From: Halictus rubicundus | Lineage: Eukaryota > Arthropoda > Insecta > Hymenoptera > Halictidae | Assembly (NCBI RefSeq): GCF_050948215.1 | Contig: NW_027488593.1 | Location: 620,001 to 684,000 of the forward strand | Length of the DNA: 64,000 nt | Reading direction: 5' to 3' | Shown: positions 34,043 through 45,318 of the stretch, one piece after another | Layout of the letters: the number at the start of each line of letters is the position of its first letter | How positions within the stretch are numbered: position 1 is the stretch's first letter | Made by a program: the position numbers and the translations under genes | Notes under the pieces: model-generated | What the model saw: only the letters and a program-made list of their open reading frames with translations | What the model was told of the DNA's origin: nothing | Database searches by the model: none

Positions 34043-34330
34043 TGTTAGGAATAATCGTGGAAACTTTACCAGAGGAATTATTAATGTTTGACTGAGGTTT
34101 TGTAAATAAATATATATATTTGCTATATATATATTCGTATATCAATGAGAACACTTTTACAGAAAGCTATATAATACCTTTTTGTTTCGCAGTATATCAC
34201 GAGAGAGAGAGAGAGCCCGAGGGTCTCTTACACGCTTTAAATACACCGCACAGATGTCGTGTCATCTGTGAGCCTCGACTCGTAAAACGCGCGCATTACA
34301 ATTTGTATAATACATAGTATAACTTCAACA
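34043..34330 (-). repeat. 3' LTR of the Copia element
   Basis: 288 bp, TGTTGAAG to CCTAACA on the minus strand. A purine-rich tract (AAGGAGGGAG) precedes it. It contains a GA run (34203-34214) and TA-rich stretches. Its last part matches 38604-38685. Confidence 0.8.
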
Positions 34331-34371
34331 CTCCCTCCTTAATGTGTGCGTTTTCAAAGTATTACATCTAA

Positions 34372-35961
34372 TTACAAATTTGATTTCTTTAGACCTAATC
34401 CTAACATACATGAATTATGCTTAATTCTATTCAGTCCTTTCGTTAACACATCAACAAGCATTTCATCAGTCGGAACATATTCTAGTGTAAGCCTGTTTTC
34501 TCTCAATGCTTCGCGAACGAAATGACATCTTATGTCGATGTGTTTAGATCGACTGTGATGGATCGCGTTATTCGCAAGTAACTTTGCGCCTTGATTGTCG
34601 CTGAATAATAATACTTCACATACAAATCCTAATTCTTGTAGGTACCTGCCGAGGTACATGGCCTCCTTCGTAGCTTCAGCTATTGCCATATACTCTGCTT
34701 CGGTTGATGACAATGCTACCGTCTTCTGCTTCTGTGACTTCCACCTTATGACGGCTCCACTCATGATAAACGAGTACCCCGTGTACGATTTTCTGTCAAT
34801 TATGCATGAGCCCCAGTCTGCATCGGTATAGCCCATCAACGGTAGGCTGTCCTTCTCGTATGTCAGCTCTACATTACATCCTCCCCTCAGGTACCTTAGG
34901 ACCCGCTTCGCAGCTACCCAGTGGGATCGCTTGTGACAATTTGAGAATTGAGCCAGACCTGCTACCGTTCTCATTATATCGGGTCTAGTCGCGACCGCCA
35001 AGTACATGAATGCTCCAACCAGTTCCCGATAAGGCTCATTTCTGGGCATGCCATCCTCATCATCGTCATCGTTATTTTGAAGCTTGACATTTACATCTAT
35101 TGGAGTGTCAATCGTTTTGGCATTCTCCATGCCAAATCGTTTCAGAATCTCTTCTGTATACTTTCTCTGCGACAGAGTAACTCGTCCATTTTTCTGTGCA
35201 ATTTCTATCCCCAGGCAATACCTTGCTTTACCTAAATCTCTAACTTCAAATATATTCATCAAATACAGTTTAAACATATTTATAGATTCTTTACTATTTG
35301 ACGCAATTAGAATATCATCGACATATATCAAAACAATTATCAAGGATTCTGCAATTCTTTTAAAATAGACACACGGATCGCTAGCTATTGGTTTCAATCC
35401 AAAATCTTTTAACTTACGGTCTAATTTAATGTTCCATTGCCTTCCAACTTGTTTCAACCCGTATATTGCCCGATTTAATCGGCACACCTTGTTCCCTTTG
35501 TTTATTTCTTGGAACATATTTTTTGCTAACTTACCTAAATGCTCTCTTTCTCCCTCCTGGAGTACAATTCTTTCAAGAAATTTATTTAAATACTCTGGAA
35601 CCTCCATGAACACCTCCTCCTCTAAATCTCCGTTTAAGAAGGCTGCAGTTACATCCAATTGGTGTATCTCCATCTCGTATCGAGCAGATAAAGCAGAAAT
35701 TATTCTCACGGAGTCGAGTCTGGCAACGGGTGCGAAGGTTTGCTTATAGTCAATGCCTACACGTTGGCTGTAACCTTTCGCTACTAGTCGAGCTTTCCTT
35801 CTCTCCAAGCTTCCGTCCGCATTTGTTTTATTGGTCAATACAATTTTGCATCCGACAACATTCTTATTTTCCGGTCGATCGACAATGCGCCATGTTCTAT
35901 TCTTTATTAATTGTTTAAATTCCAGTGTTATGGCATCTTCCCATTCAGCTTTTTTTTGCAA
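34372..35961 (-). pseudogene. Copia reverse transcriptase and RNase H
   Basis: 529 open codons. RT starts with the Copia block around ARLVAKGYSQ and DYKQTFAPVAR, then QLDVTAAFLNGDLEE, YGLKQ and the YVDD site at 35314-35325. RNase H has YTDADWGSC, LSSTEAEYMA and SDNQGAK. The frame is shifted relative to the gag-integrase frame by an indel in a run of eight A (minus strand; 35950-35957). The stop at 34372 lies just before the 3' LTR, the normal end of pol. Confidence 0.92.
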
Positions 35962-38491
35962 TTTATGGCTTCCTCCAGGTTGACTTCAATGAATCCTGCA
36001 GCGTCTTGGAATACCTCATCTTCAAATTCCATACTCTCCAAATCCCGCTCTACACTGTCTTCATTATTATTCTGTGCGTTTGAGTTTAATGTCCGATACG
36101 ACTTCCTTGGCCGTCCAGGTTTACCAGACCTGATTGTTTTCGGTCTACCGGGTAATCGCTTGTCAGTAGCATTCCTTCTTTTTCGGCATTTATGTTACTT
36201 TCATCTCCATTTTCTTCTTAATTTTCTGTTCGATAATTTCCGATCACAGTTTCTTGCTTCTCATGTATTTGTAAGTCATTACCATCTTGTTTCTCTGAAT
36301 AGAAATCTCCTACTTCCTGCTTATCACCTTTCTCATCAATGAATTTTACATCTCTTGAGATGACTACCTTTTGGTATTTGTTTAACCAGATTCGATATCC
36401 TTTGACTTCGTCTGAGTATCCTATGAACACTCCTTCCTTTGATCTTTCCTCAAACTTTCCTTTGTTTGTGGTTTTGTCTAATGCATATGTCTTTGTTCCG
36501 AATACTCGCATATATCTTAAATTCGGCATCCTTCCCATCCAGATTTCAAATGGAATTCTTCCTTTAAGTGCCTTCGTTGGACATCTATTTTTTATGTGAT
36601 TTGCTGTCATCACTGCTTCTCCCCAAAATGACAATGGTAATACCAACTGTATGAGCATGCATCTGGCTGCTTCGACTACTGTTCGATTTCTCCTTTCAGC
36701 TACACCATTTTGCTCAGGAGTATATACTGTCGTTCTCCTGGCTTGAATCCCATTTTCCTCCAGATATCTTGCAAATTCATAATTGCAATACTCACGTCCA
36801 TTATCAGATTGTAGAATTTTAATCCTTCTTTCTTTTTGATTTTCGACCAACTTTTTATATCTCTTAAATGCATCCAGGCAATCACTTTTTCTCTTGAGTA
36901 GATAAATTTGACACCATCTAGAGTGATCATCTATGAATGTAATAAAATATCGAGCACCCCCTTTTGATGAGGTTCTCATTGGACCACATATGTCAGTATG
37001 CACTATTCTTAGAAGTTCTGAACATGGCTCTCTTTGACCTTTGAAAGGCTCTCGGTGTTGCTTGCCTAGTAAACATATCTTACATTCCTTAATACTCTCT
37101 TCTTTGGTTACTTTTCTTCCAATAGCAACTTCATTTTTCATCAGTTGTGTCAAATCTCTTACATTCAAGTGAGCCATTCGATCATGCCATAATTTAATTT
37201 CTGATTCTTCTTTGCTTGATACTCTATTTGCATATTCATTTCCTTCTCTTATATAATATAGATTACCCACTCTATCAGCAATCATTTTGATCTCTCCTTC
37301 GTTACTTTTCACTATGGCTATATCTTTCTTGAATGTTACTTCGTGATTTCTCTCTGTGATTCTGCTAACAGAGACTAGATTTGTACGAAGGTCAGGGACG
37401 AACAATATGTTTTGCAGGCTAACTGATCTTTCCGATCTTCCATTCGTGACTCTTAAGCTCACATCACCTCTTGCCTTGGCCTCCGTCGATGCTTTACTGG
37501 CTAAATTTAAATTTTGGTTATGTACATCAATAATGTTATTGAATTTGCCCTTTTCTTTACATAAATGGGTTGTGCACCCGCTATCTAAGCACCATTGATT
37601 GCTTCTTTGGTTAATATAATTTACTTTATTCTCCCCTAAATTAGGCGGGTTTATATAAAAGAGATCATCTACCGTATTTGCCTTATGCTTATTTTTATAA
37701 TTTAAATTAGTGTGACATCTTGCCGCTATATCTTGCCGCTAACATCTCATTATACGTTTATTGTGTGGAAATACCTTAGATTCCTTTGTCTGCTCCTCTC
37801 TCGTCTCTTTGGTCAAATTATTATCCCGGAATACTTTTGGTTTCCATGGTTTTGCTTGGCTCGTGCTCTTTTTCCAGCTCGGACCTGCCATCATAGCTCC
37901 TGCTGTACCCTCATTCATTTTCTGCTTCCTTGCCTCATTTTCTTCCAGAATTTTTACTTTTAACGTTTCTGCATCGGGTAGATTGTCCCTTGATTCAATC
38001 GCACACCTGAAATTCTCAAAACTTTCTGGTAGGCTATATAAAAGCACAATGGAGAGCAAATCAGCATTTATCTCAACATTCATTGCATTCAACTTATCCA
38101 CGGCATCAAAAAACTTTTTCATATGCTCCCTCAAGTCATCTCCTTATTGCATACGTTGTAGTGTTAGTTGCTTTAGCAACGTGGCTTTTCGTGCCGGTCC
38201 TTTCGACGCAAATATGGTCTCCAGCTTTAACCACACTTCTCGTGATGTTTCACATCCTCTTACCTGTTTTAGTTCCGATGGGCTTATGCTCAGGATCAGA
38301 TCTGCCTTTGCCTTTTGATCCTCTCTTACCCATGCTTGCAAGTCTTGCACAGTTTCTGGCTTTGGTTTCACACCACTCACATATTGCCACAGGTCGGCTT
38401 TTATTAGCAAGGCCTCCACTTGCATCTTCCACGTTTTGTAATTATCTTTGGTTAATAATTCGATGCGTGTAGAATTTATCGTGTTTGCCAT
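35962..38491 (-). pseudogene. Copia gag-protease-integrase, with in-frame stops
   Basis: One frame from ATG 38491 to the stop at 36218, broken by TAA at about 38144 and TAG near 37739. Gag (38491 to about 37750) has the UBN2-type start with KTWKMQVEALL and WLKLETIF. The CCHC knuckle is destroyed where an 11-bp segment (ATCTTGCCGCT, plus strand) is duplicated at 37719-37742; one TAG lies there. The protease WCLDSGCTTH is at about 37600, upstream of any ATG. Integrase has the zinc finger LWHDRMAHLN...CKIC and the core Asp in HTDICGPM, Asp in QSDNGREY and Glu in GVAERRN. From 36217 to 35962 the reading moves to the frame of the acidic IN-RT linker (around MEFEDEVFQDAAG), so at least two frame changes lie between IN and RT. 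Confidence 0.85.
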
Positions 38492-38585
38492 TCTTCAGAA
38501 TTCCCAATTAGACGACCACGTGCTGACCTAACCTCTTATCTTCGTTTCTTTCAAAGGAATTCTTTATAATTGCCCTAATTATGTG

Positions 38586-38600
38586 CCTGGGCCCATAACC
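38586..38600 (-). other. Copia primer binding site (initiator Met tRNA half)
   Basis: On the minus strand GGTTATGGGCCCAGG follows the LTR end after AAAA. This is the internal-tRNA primer site typical of Copia elements, complementary to the anticodon region of initiator tRNA-Met. Confidence 0.8.
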
Positions 38601-38603
38601 TTT

Positions 38604-38685
38604 TGTTAGGAATAATCGTGGAAACTTTACCGGAGGAATTATTAATGTTTGACTGAGGTTTTCTAAACGTGTATATATATATCAC
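38604..38685 (-). repeat. 5' LTR remnant of the Copia element
   Basis: About 80 bp matching the start (plus strand) of 34043-34330 with a few differences, then it diverges in a TA run. The rest of the LTR was lost or replaced. Confidence 0.75.
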
Positions 38686-39335
38686 ATAGTATCTGTTAGA
38701 CACACTGTGTATGTAGTGTAGGGCACGGACGTAACGGGTTTGACACGGAATCCTTGGGGAACTGAAAACTGTTTGTTTTGGTGTGCTCCGTGTACGTTCT
38801 GCCGTTGGAGACGTTTTGAATTCGACGAAACGGACAAATTCGGTAGCCGTACCGGTGACGTGTGACGTCATTTCGCCGGCGACGCGTGTGCTCGCGCGTT
38901 ACCGCGAAGACGAGTCGTGTATTAGACGTAGATCGAACCGCACGCGTTAGGCCAAGCGAGGCGCATAACTTAGCTTTCGGTCATTTTCGATTCCGTGCAT
39001 TCTGTCTCGTCTCTCCGTCACTCTCGATTCCGATAGAGATTTTCGTAACACTTGCGGTGCGTTATTTGAGACTGCGTAACCACCGCGTGCGTGTACCGCT
39101 TTGTTATCGCGAAGGCGAAAACCTCCCGTGCGTTCTTTGTATCGTTTTTTATTGAGAATATATTTAGACTGCTCAATCGAGCTATTTAATACAAATCTCA
39201 ACTTTCTTCAACAAATACCGTCTATTCTACCGATTCTCCCACTAAGGAAGGAATTCCTAGAGCATCTCTCGACCACCTTGCGAATTAATGAAATTCAGTT
39301 GATATCCCTAGATTTCGCGTGAGGCTCCAGGTTGA
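38686..39335. other. Unassigned segment between the Copia remnant and Gypsy fragment 2
   Basis: About 650 bp, moderately GC-rich at first, with no convincing open frame. TGTTAGACACAC near 38693 and a CA end near 39227 could mark an LTR, but I see no second copy. It may hold the 5' end of the Gypsy that follows. Confidence 0.4.
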
Positions 39336-41145
39336 ACAGTATCAGACTCATTTCCAATCGATCAAAAGAGCATTTTAGGAGCTGACTTTCTAAATAAAGA
39401 AAAAGCTGTATTGTTATTTTTGTCACAATCGTTAACCGTAACAAATAACGTGACAGTACCGTTTCAAGATGAAAAATTAACCATTCCAGCTCGTACAGCT
39501 AAAATAATTCCGGTAAAACTAACAAACACGGCAGAAACAGAAGTAGTAGTCTTAGGAAAATTAAACCTGGGAGAACAGATACTTGTCGGGGAGTCTCTCG
39601 TTAAAAATAATAAAGGAATAGCGCATACATATGCCGTTAACACAAGCGAAACCGACAAAACTATTGAAGTTCGAACAGCGACGTTGACACATAGGTATAA
39701 TAAGTCACATAGGTATAATTTACGACAAACACCATACCGTAAAATACGTCAAGTTTGTAAAAAGATAAAAAACTCACACCTAGGGTTAGCGAAAAGGAAA
39801 CGACAGACAACTACAAAATCCTCAACGGAAATTTCAGGAAAATCCATTTATAATTTACGAAAACGGATAAAAACGGCGCACCAGTATCCACGTATGGAAC
39901 GACCTTCGAGTAGCGAATCATTGATAAAACCCCGACGCAAAGTTCCACGTTTAATCGTATCGTCAGATACAGAAACAGACATACAAGGAGACAAAAACAC
40001 AGATACAGATACGGATACCGAAACGGCAAACGAAAACTCAGAGTTAGATACAGACGCGGACGTTGATACAATAGATGCAGACGAAGAACAAATAAACAAC
40101 ACTCACGACGCAGTCTTACGCGGAAATATCACATCGCGACAGAGCCAGTCTAGAACATTAGAACCAGACAAAATTCACGAGACTATAGAAAACCTAAATC
40201 ACGAAATTCAACCTCACAGTATAGAGCTGCTAAACGACGGCACCATAGATTCAGAAATTGAGACAGATAACGACACGCGTACGAACTTACGGCAAAACAA
40301 TAACTCGATCGACGACATAAGCGACGATTCATTTATTCTCGAAACTATTCAGATATCAGCGGAAGTACACCATCCCGAAAGAAGCAGTTACGAAAAAAGT
40401 AGAGGCGAACAAAATTTTCCGACAGCTTCAGCTACAGTAACAGACGGCGACCACTATAATAGCGATTTTGCTGACTATATTAGAAACTACAAAAATATAA
40501 CTGATACGCCAAACATTTCGGAGACAAACGATACAATTTTCATGACGAACAATGACTACGCACACTTTATATCAACTGACAACAGAAATTTTACACCTAC
40601 CACAGACACGTTAATAGCAAAGGAACTACTAAACAAAAACGATTTGCAACATCAAACACTTTCGATCGGCGAGATAATCGTTACAAAGACGAGAAACAAA
40701 TATATTTTTAGTTTGGTTATCGCAGATAAGGAACGCAATACTCCGACGCAAGAAGATCTCTTTAGAACACTCAGCAACTTAAAACATATTTGCATAAAAC
40801 GCAACGTAAAATCCATAGCTGTTAGTATAGAAGATCTAAAACTGAGCCCATTGGATAGAATAAAAGTACGAAATATGTTCCGATACGTATATGCGAACTC
40901 CGGAATGACAATATTAATATGCTTAGACAACACAGTAATTCCTAATTTAAAAGACAGACAAGATATAATCCGCGAAAATCACGAAACACCCATCGGCGGT
41001 CATAAAGGCATCACGAAAACCTTTAACAGGATTCGCGAGAACTATTTTTGGAAGAGTATGAGAAAAGACATAGAGGAGTTCATTAAAAGATGCAATAGTT
41101 GCCAAAAGAAAAAACTAGTCAGAATTAGAACCAAGCAACCAATAG
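39336..41145 (+). pseudogene. Gypsy fragment 2, left part: protease end, macro-like region, integrase zinc finger, no RT
   Basis: Open from 39336 up to the BEL/Pao insertion at 41146, about 600 codons. It starts in the protease tail (SILGADFLNKEKA), then the usual PR-RT linker (IPARTAKIIPVKLTN). RT and RNase H are absent. The frame passes at 39683-39720 through two copies of CACATAGGTATAAT into a basic stretch, then a long acidic Asp/Thr/Glu-rich stretch. A region near 40630-40940 (GEIIVTKTRNKYIFSLV, KSIAVSIEDLKL) resembles the macro-like domain in some insect Gypsy polyproteins. The integrase H2C2 finger follows (GGHKGITKTF, CNSCQKKK). The RT gap is probably an internal deletion at the short repeat. 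The macro-domain call is tentative. Confidence 0.75.
41141..41145. repeat. Target site duplicate AATAG, left
   Basis: AATAG here and at 47424-47428 flank the BEL/Pao element exactly. Removing one copy and the element rejoins the Gypsy integrase frame. Confidence 0.9.
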
Positions 41146-41199
41146 TGTTTTAGACTTCTGGGGGATTTCAGTATTGAAATCTTACCGGTCAGTCTAAGA
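41146..41199 (+). repeat. 54-bp terminal inverted repeat, left
   Basis: Starts TGTTTTAGAC; exact reverse complement of 47370-47423. The unit is itself nearly palindromic: its outer end TGTTTTAGAC mirrors its inner end GTCTAAGACA with one mismatch, and GATTTCA/TGAAATC form a central palindrome. The primer site starts four bases further in. Confidence 0.95.
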
Positions 41200-41202
41200 C
41201 AT

Positions 41203-41222
41203 TGGTCCTTCGAGCCGGATTT
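41203..41222 (+). other. Primer binding site, tRNA-Tyr type
   Basis: TGGTCCTTCGAGCCGGAT and two more T complement the 3' end of an insect tRNA-Tyr (acceptor ending in TCGAAGGACCA). It lies one base after the CA at 41200-41201, the correct place relative to an LTR end. Confidence 0.8.
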
Positions 41223-41628
41223 TTATACAATATCGACTCATTACGTACGTCGATAACGCGCGCGGAGTGCAGTGTTCGCCATTCTCGTGCGTGGTTCATC
41301 GATCTCGCCTCGATTTTCGCGTGATCGAAGGTGCTGCATCGAGAAGATAGGGGATTCGCATCCCGTAGCCGATCGCGCTTCGAGAATATCGAGCTCTCGC
41401 CAAACTGGAGCTTCATTTGGAGCCCCAACGGTTTTTCTCGTTTGAACGCGCTAACGACCGTTTCTGCCGCGTGTTGGTTTGTTGTCGCTGTTCGCGCGCG
41501 ACACAAACAGGTGCTAGTGACCTCAGCTTCGTAACCGTCAAGAACAACGTTTTCGTCCTGTGTGCCTGTTTACGTTTTAATCGTAACGTTCCGTTTTGAA
41601 AAGGACTGACAATCTGCTTCGATAAACC

Positions 41629-42900
41629 ATGTCGAACGATTCGAAAAGTCTCCTTGCCGACCAGAGGGAATTGGGAGGTCTTATCTCTCGGTTTCTTAAC
41701 AACTTGAACATAGTTGGAAAGGACAATATCACGCTCGCGTTGCTGCAGCGTAGGCGGGCTCGACTCGACGAATACTGGAAGACCTTCACCGTCCAGCATC
41801 GCCGAATTTGTTCAATGGTCGACGAAAAGGATGAGTACCGTGCTTCTGACCTCTTCTCCACCATTGAGAACGAGTACGATCAACAGGCGGTGAGCATCGA
41901 CTCCTGGATCGCGTCTTTGATGCCTGCACCCGCCGTTGACCCTTCGCCGTCGACGTCGGACTCGGACACCGAACCGTAGCTGCCGAAGATGATCCTGCCG
42001 TCGTTCTCTGGCGATCTGCTATTATGGGAAAGTTTTCGAGATCAGTTTAAGGCGCTGGTCCACGATTCAACCCGCCATCCGAAGGTACGAAAATTACAGT
42101 ACCTTAAGTCGTGCCTCACTGGAGATGCCGCCAAGATGCTCGCCATGACGCCCGTGACGGAGAGCAATTATGACGGGGCTTAGACTTCTCTTGAGAAACG
42201 ATTCGGCAACGCGCGAATTCTCTCGGCGACACATATGCGGCGCTTGATTTCTTGTCCGCCGATCTCCAAACCGTCGCCTGCTGAGTTCAAGCGTCTCATC
42301 GACGATTTTCGGCAGACTCAGAAATCCTTCCAGGCCCTTGGAAAACCCGTCGAGGCGTGGGACGAATGGCTCGTCTTCCTGATGACGGAGAAGTTGGACG
42401 ACGCAACCAGGCTCGCGTGGGAGGTTTCCCTCAACGATCCCACTGCCGTCCCACGTTTTGAGTCTCTGGAGACCTTCTTGGAGAACCGCGCTCACTCCTT
42501 CACGTCCATGAGGAGCGTAGATGTTCCCAAGACTCAGAGGACGGATGATTCGTCAGGACGTCGCGGCTCCTCCACCCGCCATCTGATGGCCGTCAAGGTC
42601 GAGGAATCGAAGCCGAAGGGAAAGAGCGGCCGTCAGTGCCCGCTCTGCACCGGAAACCATGCACTCGGATCGTGCAGACGATTTCAAGAGTCGTCTGCTA
42701 CGAAACGCCGGGAATTCGTCGACAGCCAGGGTCTCTGTCTCTCGTGCCTCGCGCCTGGACACCGACTCCCTCAGTGCACCTCCACATTTCGGTGCTGGGT
42801 TTGCGGTCAGCGGCATCACACGACGCTTCATGACGCCTGTGCCGCCAAGGACAGGGACAGCCTGGACACTTCCGCCACAGCAGCCATCCACGCGGTGAAG
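41629..42900 (+). pseudogene. BEL/Pao 2 gag
   Basis: Starts with ATG in good context (ACCATG). One frame, broken by TAG at 41977-41979 and TAG at 42181-42183. The N-terminal part (LLQRRRARLDEYWKTF) and the block GDLLLWESFRDQFKALVHD are typical of BEL gag (DUF1759 type). The C-terminal zinc-binding region has CPLCTGNHALGSC, CLSCLAPGHRLPQC and CWVCGQRHHTTLH (DUF1758-type neighbourhood). The frame runs on into the protease without a gag stop, the BEL habit of one gag-pol frame. Confidence 0.85.
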
Positions 42901-45318
42901 ACGCATCAGGGAATCCTCCTGGCAACGGCACGGGTCAAGTTCGAGGCTCCAGATGGAAGGACTCTCCTGGTGCGAGCGCTGCTGGACTCAGGCTCGGAGT
43001 CGTCGTTCCTGAGCGAGTGGGCTGCTCAATCGCTGCGATTGCGGAGACAGGCGGTGCGAGTGTTATTAACAGGGTAGCAGGGCACCAACGTCGGGACTGC
43101 TCGCTCAGAGGTACGGGTAAGATTGTGTTCCCCGTGCGACTCAGAGTTTCAGGTGGATCTGGAGGCTTTGGTGACCAAATCCCTTACCGCTCCCACGCCG
43201 TCGAAGCACGTGGTGCAACAGGAATGGCCACACATCCGAGGTTTGCCACTTGCTAATCCGGACTTCGCCAATCCGGCACGCGTGGATGTGCTTCTCGGAG
43301 CCGACGTGTGCGGACTCCTATTCCGAGAGAGAAGGGTCGGACCGGCCGGAACGCCGGTCGCCGTGCGAACGCCGTTCGGATGGACACTGATCGGCCCCGC
43401 TGGAGAAAATCCTGCCCCAACCAGGAGCGCCCGGATCCATCATGTGAGCTGCGAGGATCCGCTCCCAGATCTCCAACGGTTCTGGGAGATCAAAGACGTG
43501 CCATCGTCGCAGTTGCTGTCTCCAGAAGACCTGAAATGCGAGAACCTGTTCAACGACACGACGTTTCGGTATAATTCGGGACGGTATGTTGTCAGGTTAC
43601 CTTTCAGGGGGGAGGGACGACCACCCACGGGTAAGTCGAGAGTGGCCGCACTCCGGAGACTTCTCAGCGCTGAGACAAGACGAGAACGGGACCAGCAGTT
43701 GAGGGAACACTACGTGACCTTCATGCAGGAGTACCGTCGACTTGGACACATGACCGTCGCACGAGCCCCCCTCCAGGAACGAGGCCAGGGGTATTATATA
43801 CCGAATCATGCGGTCTGGAAGATGACCGCCGGGAAGAATAAGATCCGCGTCGTCTTCAACGCTTCAGCTGCGTCAATCGCAGGCCGCTCCCTCAACGACG
43901 AGCTGCTGGCGGGACCAAAGCTGCAGAGCGACCTGTGGGCGATAATCACTCGCTGGCGCCTCTTCAGGGTGGCCTTCTCGACAGACATCGTCAAGATGTT
44001 CAGGCAAATCTCGGTGCACCCTGAAGATCAAGATTGGCTCCGCATCCTATGGAGAGATGACGCCTCTCACGCCGTGTCTGATTTTAGGCTGACCACGGTG
44101 ACGTACGGAACCGCCCCCGCCCCGTACTTAGCGCACAGGGTGTTGCAACAGCTGGCGACGGACGAGGAAGGTCGATTCCCTTTGGGCGCCCAGGCCCTCC
44201 GTCGTAACTGCTACGTGGACGACATCCTCTGCGGCGCGGACAACCTCCAGCAGGCGCGGGAAGTACGTCGTCAGCTGACCGGCATCCTCGAGTCAGCCGG
44301 ATTTCCGTTGGACAAATGGGCCACCTCGATCCCCGAGCTCGGCTCAACGGACTCGGACCTGAAGACGATTCAGGACGAGGATATCCACGGCGCACTGGGA
44401 CTCCAGTGGGACACGCGAAACGACTCCCTGGCCGTGCGAGGGCTCCGGCTGCCAATCTTGTCCGCGGCGTCCCCCTGGACGAAACGGACGATTCTGTCCG
44501 AAATAGCTCGCCTATTCGATCCGTTGGGATGGCTGGCACCCGTGATAATTCGTGCCAAAATTTTAATGCAGGACCTCTGGCTGGCAGGAGTGACCTGGGA
44601 CGAGCCCGTTAGTCCATCACTCGATCACCGCTGGGCAGTCTTCAGGGGTGAGCTCGATCAACTGGGAGACGTCGCGATCCCAAGGTGGACCCACTTCTCT
44701 CCACGCAGTTGCGAGTCGGAGCTCCACGGCTACTGTGATGCTTCGGAACGCGCTTATGCTGCCGCGGTCTACCTCACAGTTCGCCGGCCCTCTGGAACGA
44801 CGACGTCGCTGCTGCTGGCAAAGTCTCGCGTAAGCCCGATCAAAACGCAGAGTATTCCACGATTCGAGCTCTGCGGGGCCGTCCTCCTCGCTCGGCTCTT
44901 GGCCTGCTTGCGGGCCTCCTTGGACCTCAGAGGAACGCCAGTGTACTGCTGGACTGACTCCACAGTAGCATTGGCCTGGATCCGCTCACATCCATCGAGA
45001 TGGAAGCCATTCGTCGCTCACCGCGTGTCAGAGGTACAGACTGTCCTACCTGGAGCATCGTGGAGGCACGTAAACACCCTGGACAACCCCGCAGACTTGG
45101 CTACGAGAGGGATCTCAGCAGGTGAACTCCGAGTCGCTGACCACTGGTGGAACGGGCCTCTCTGGCTTCAACTTCCCAGCTCCGAGTGGCCAACCTCGAC
45201 GGCGACTCCGGCGGTATCAGAGGATACTCCAGACGAGCGTCACGTCTCCGTGGTCGTTGTGCAAGCTCCGGAACCTGAAGACGTCTATGCGGAACGATTC
45301 TCGACCCTCTCTGCTAAT
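42901..45318 (+). pseudogene. BEL/Pao 2 protease, RT and RNase H
   Basis: Continues the gag frame. The protease motif ALLDSGSESSFLS is at about 42979, then TAG at 43075-43077. RT has FSTDIVKMFRQI near 43975 and YVDD at 44212-44223 (CYVDDILCGAD). RNase H follows with CDASERAYAAAVYL near 44740 and CWTDSTVALAWI near 44950. From 43078 to 45318 the frame is clean. A frameshift then occurs near 45312-45318, after the block RFSTLS. Confidence 0.88.

Larger units (their letters stand above)
34043..38685 (-). mobile_element. Copia LTR retrotransposon, decayed, inserted into BEL/Pao fragment 1
   Basis: Minus-strand element with the Copia order gag-PR-IN-RT-RH. It has a complete 3' LTR (34043-34330), a primer site of the initiator-Met half type at 38586-38600, and only the first part of the 5' LTR (38604 to about 38685). 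Gag-pol is interrupted by two in-frame stops and one frameshift. Because the right LTR is truncated, no target duplicate can be tested. Confidence 0.9.
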
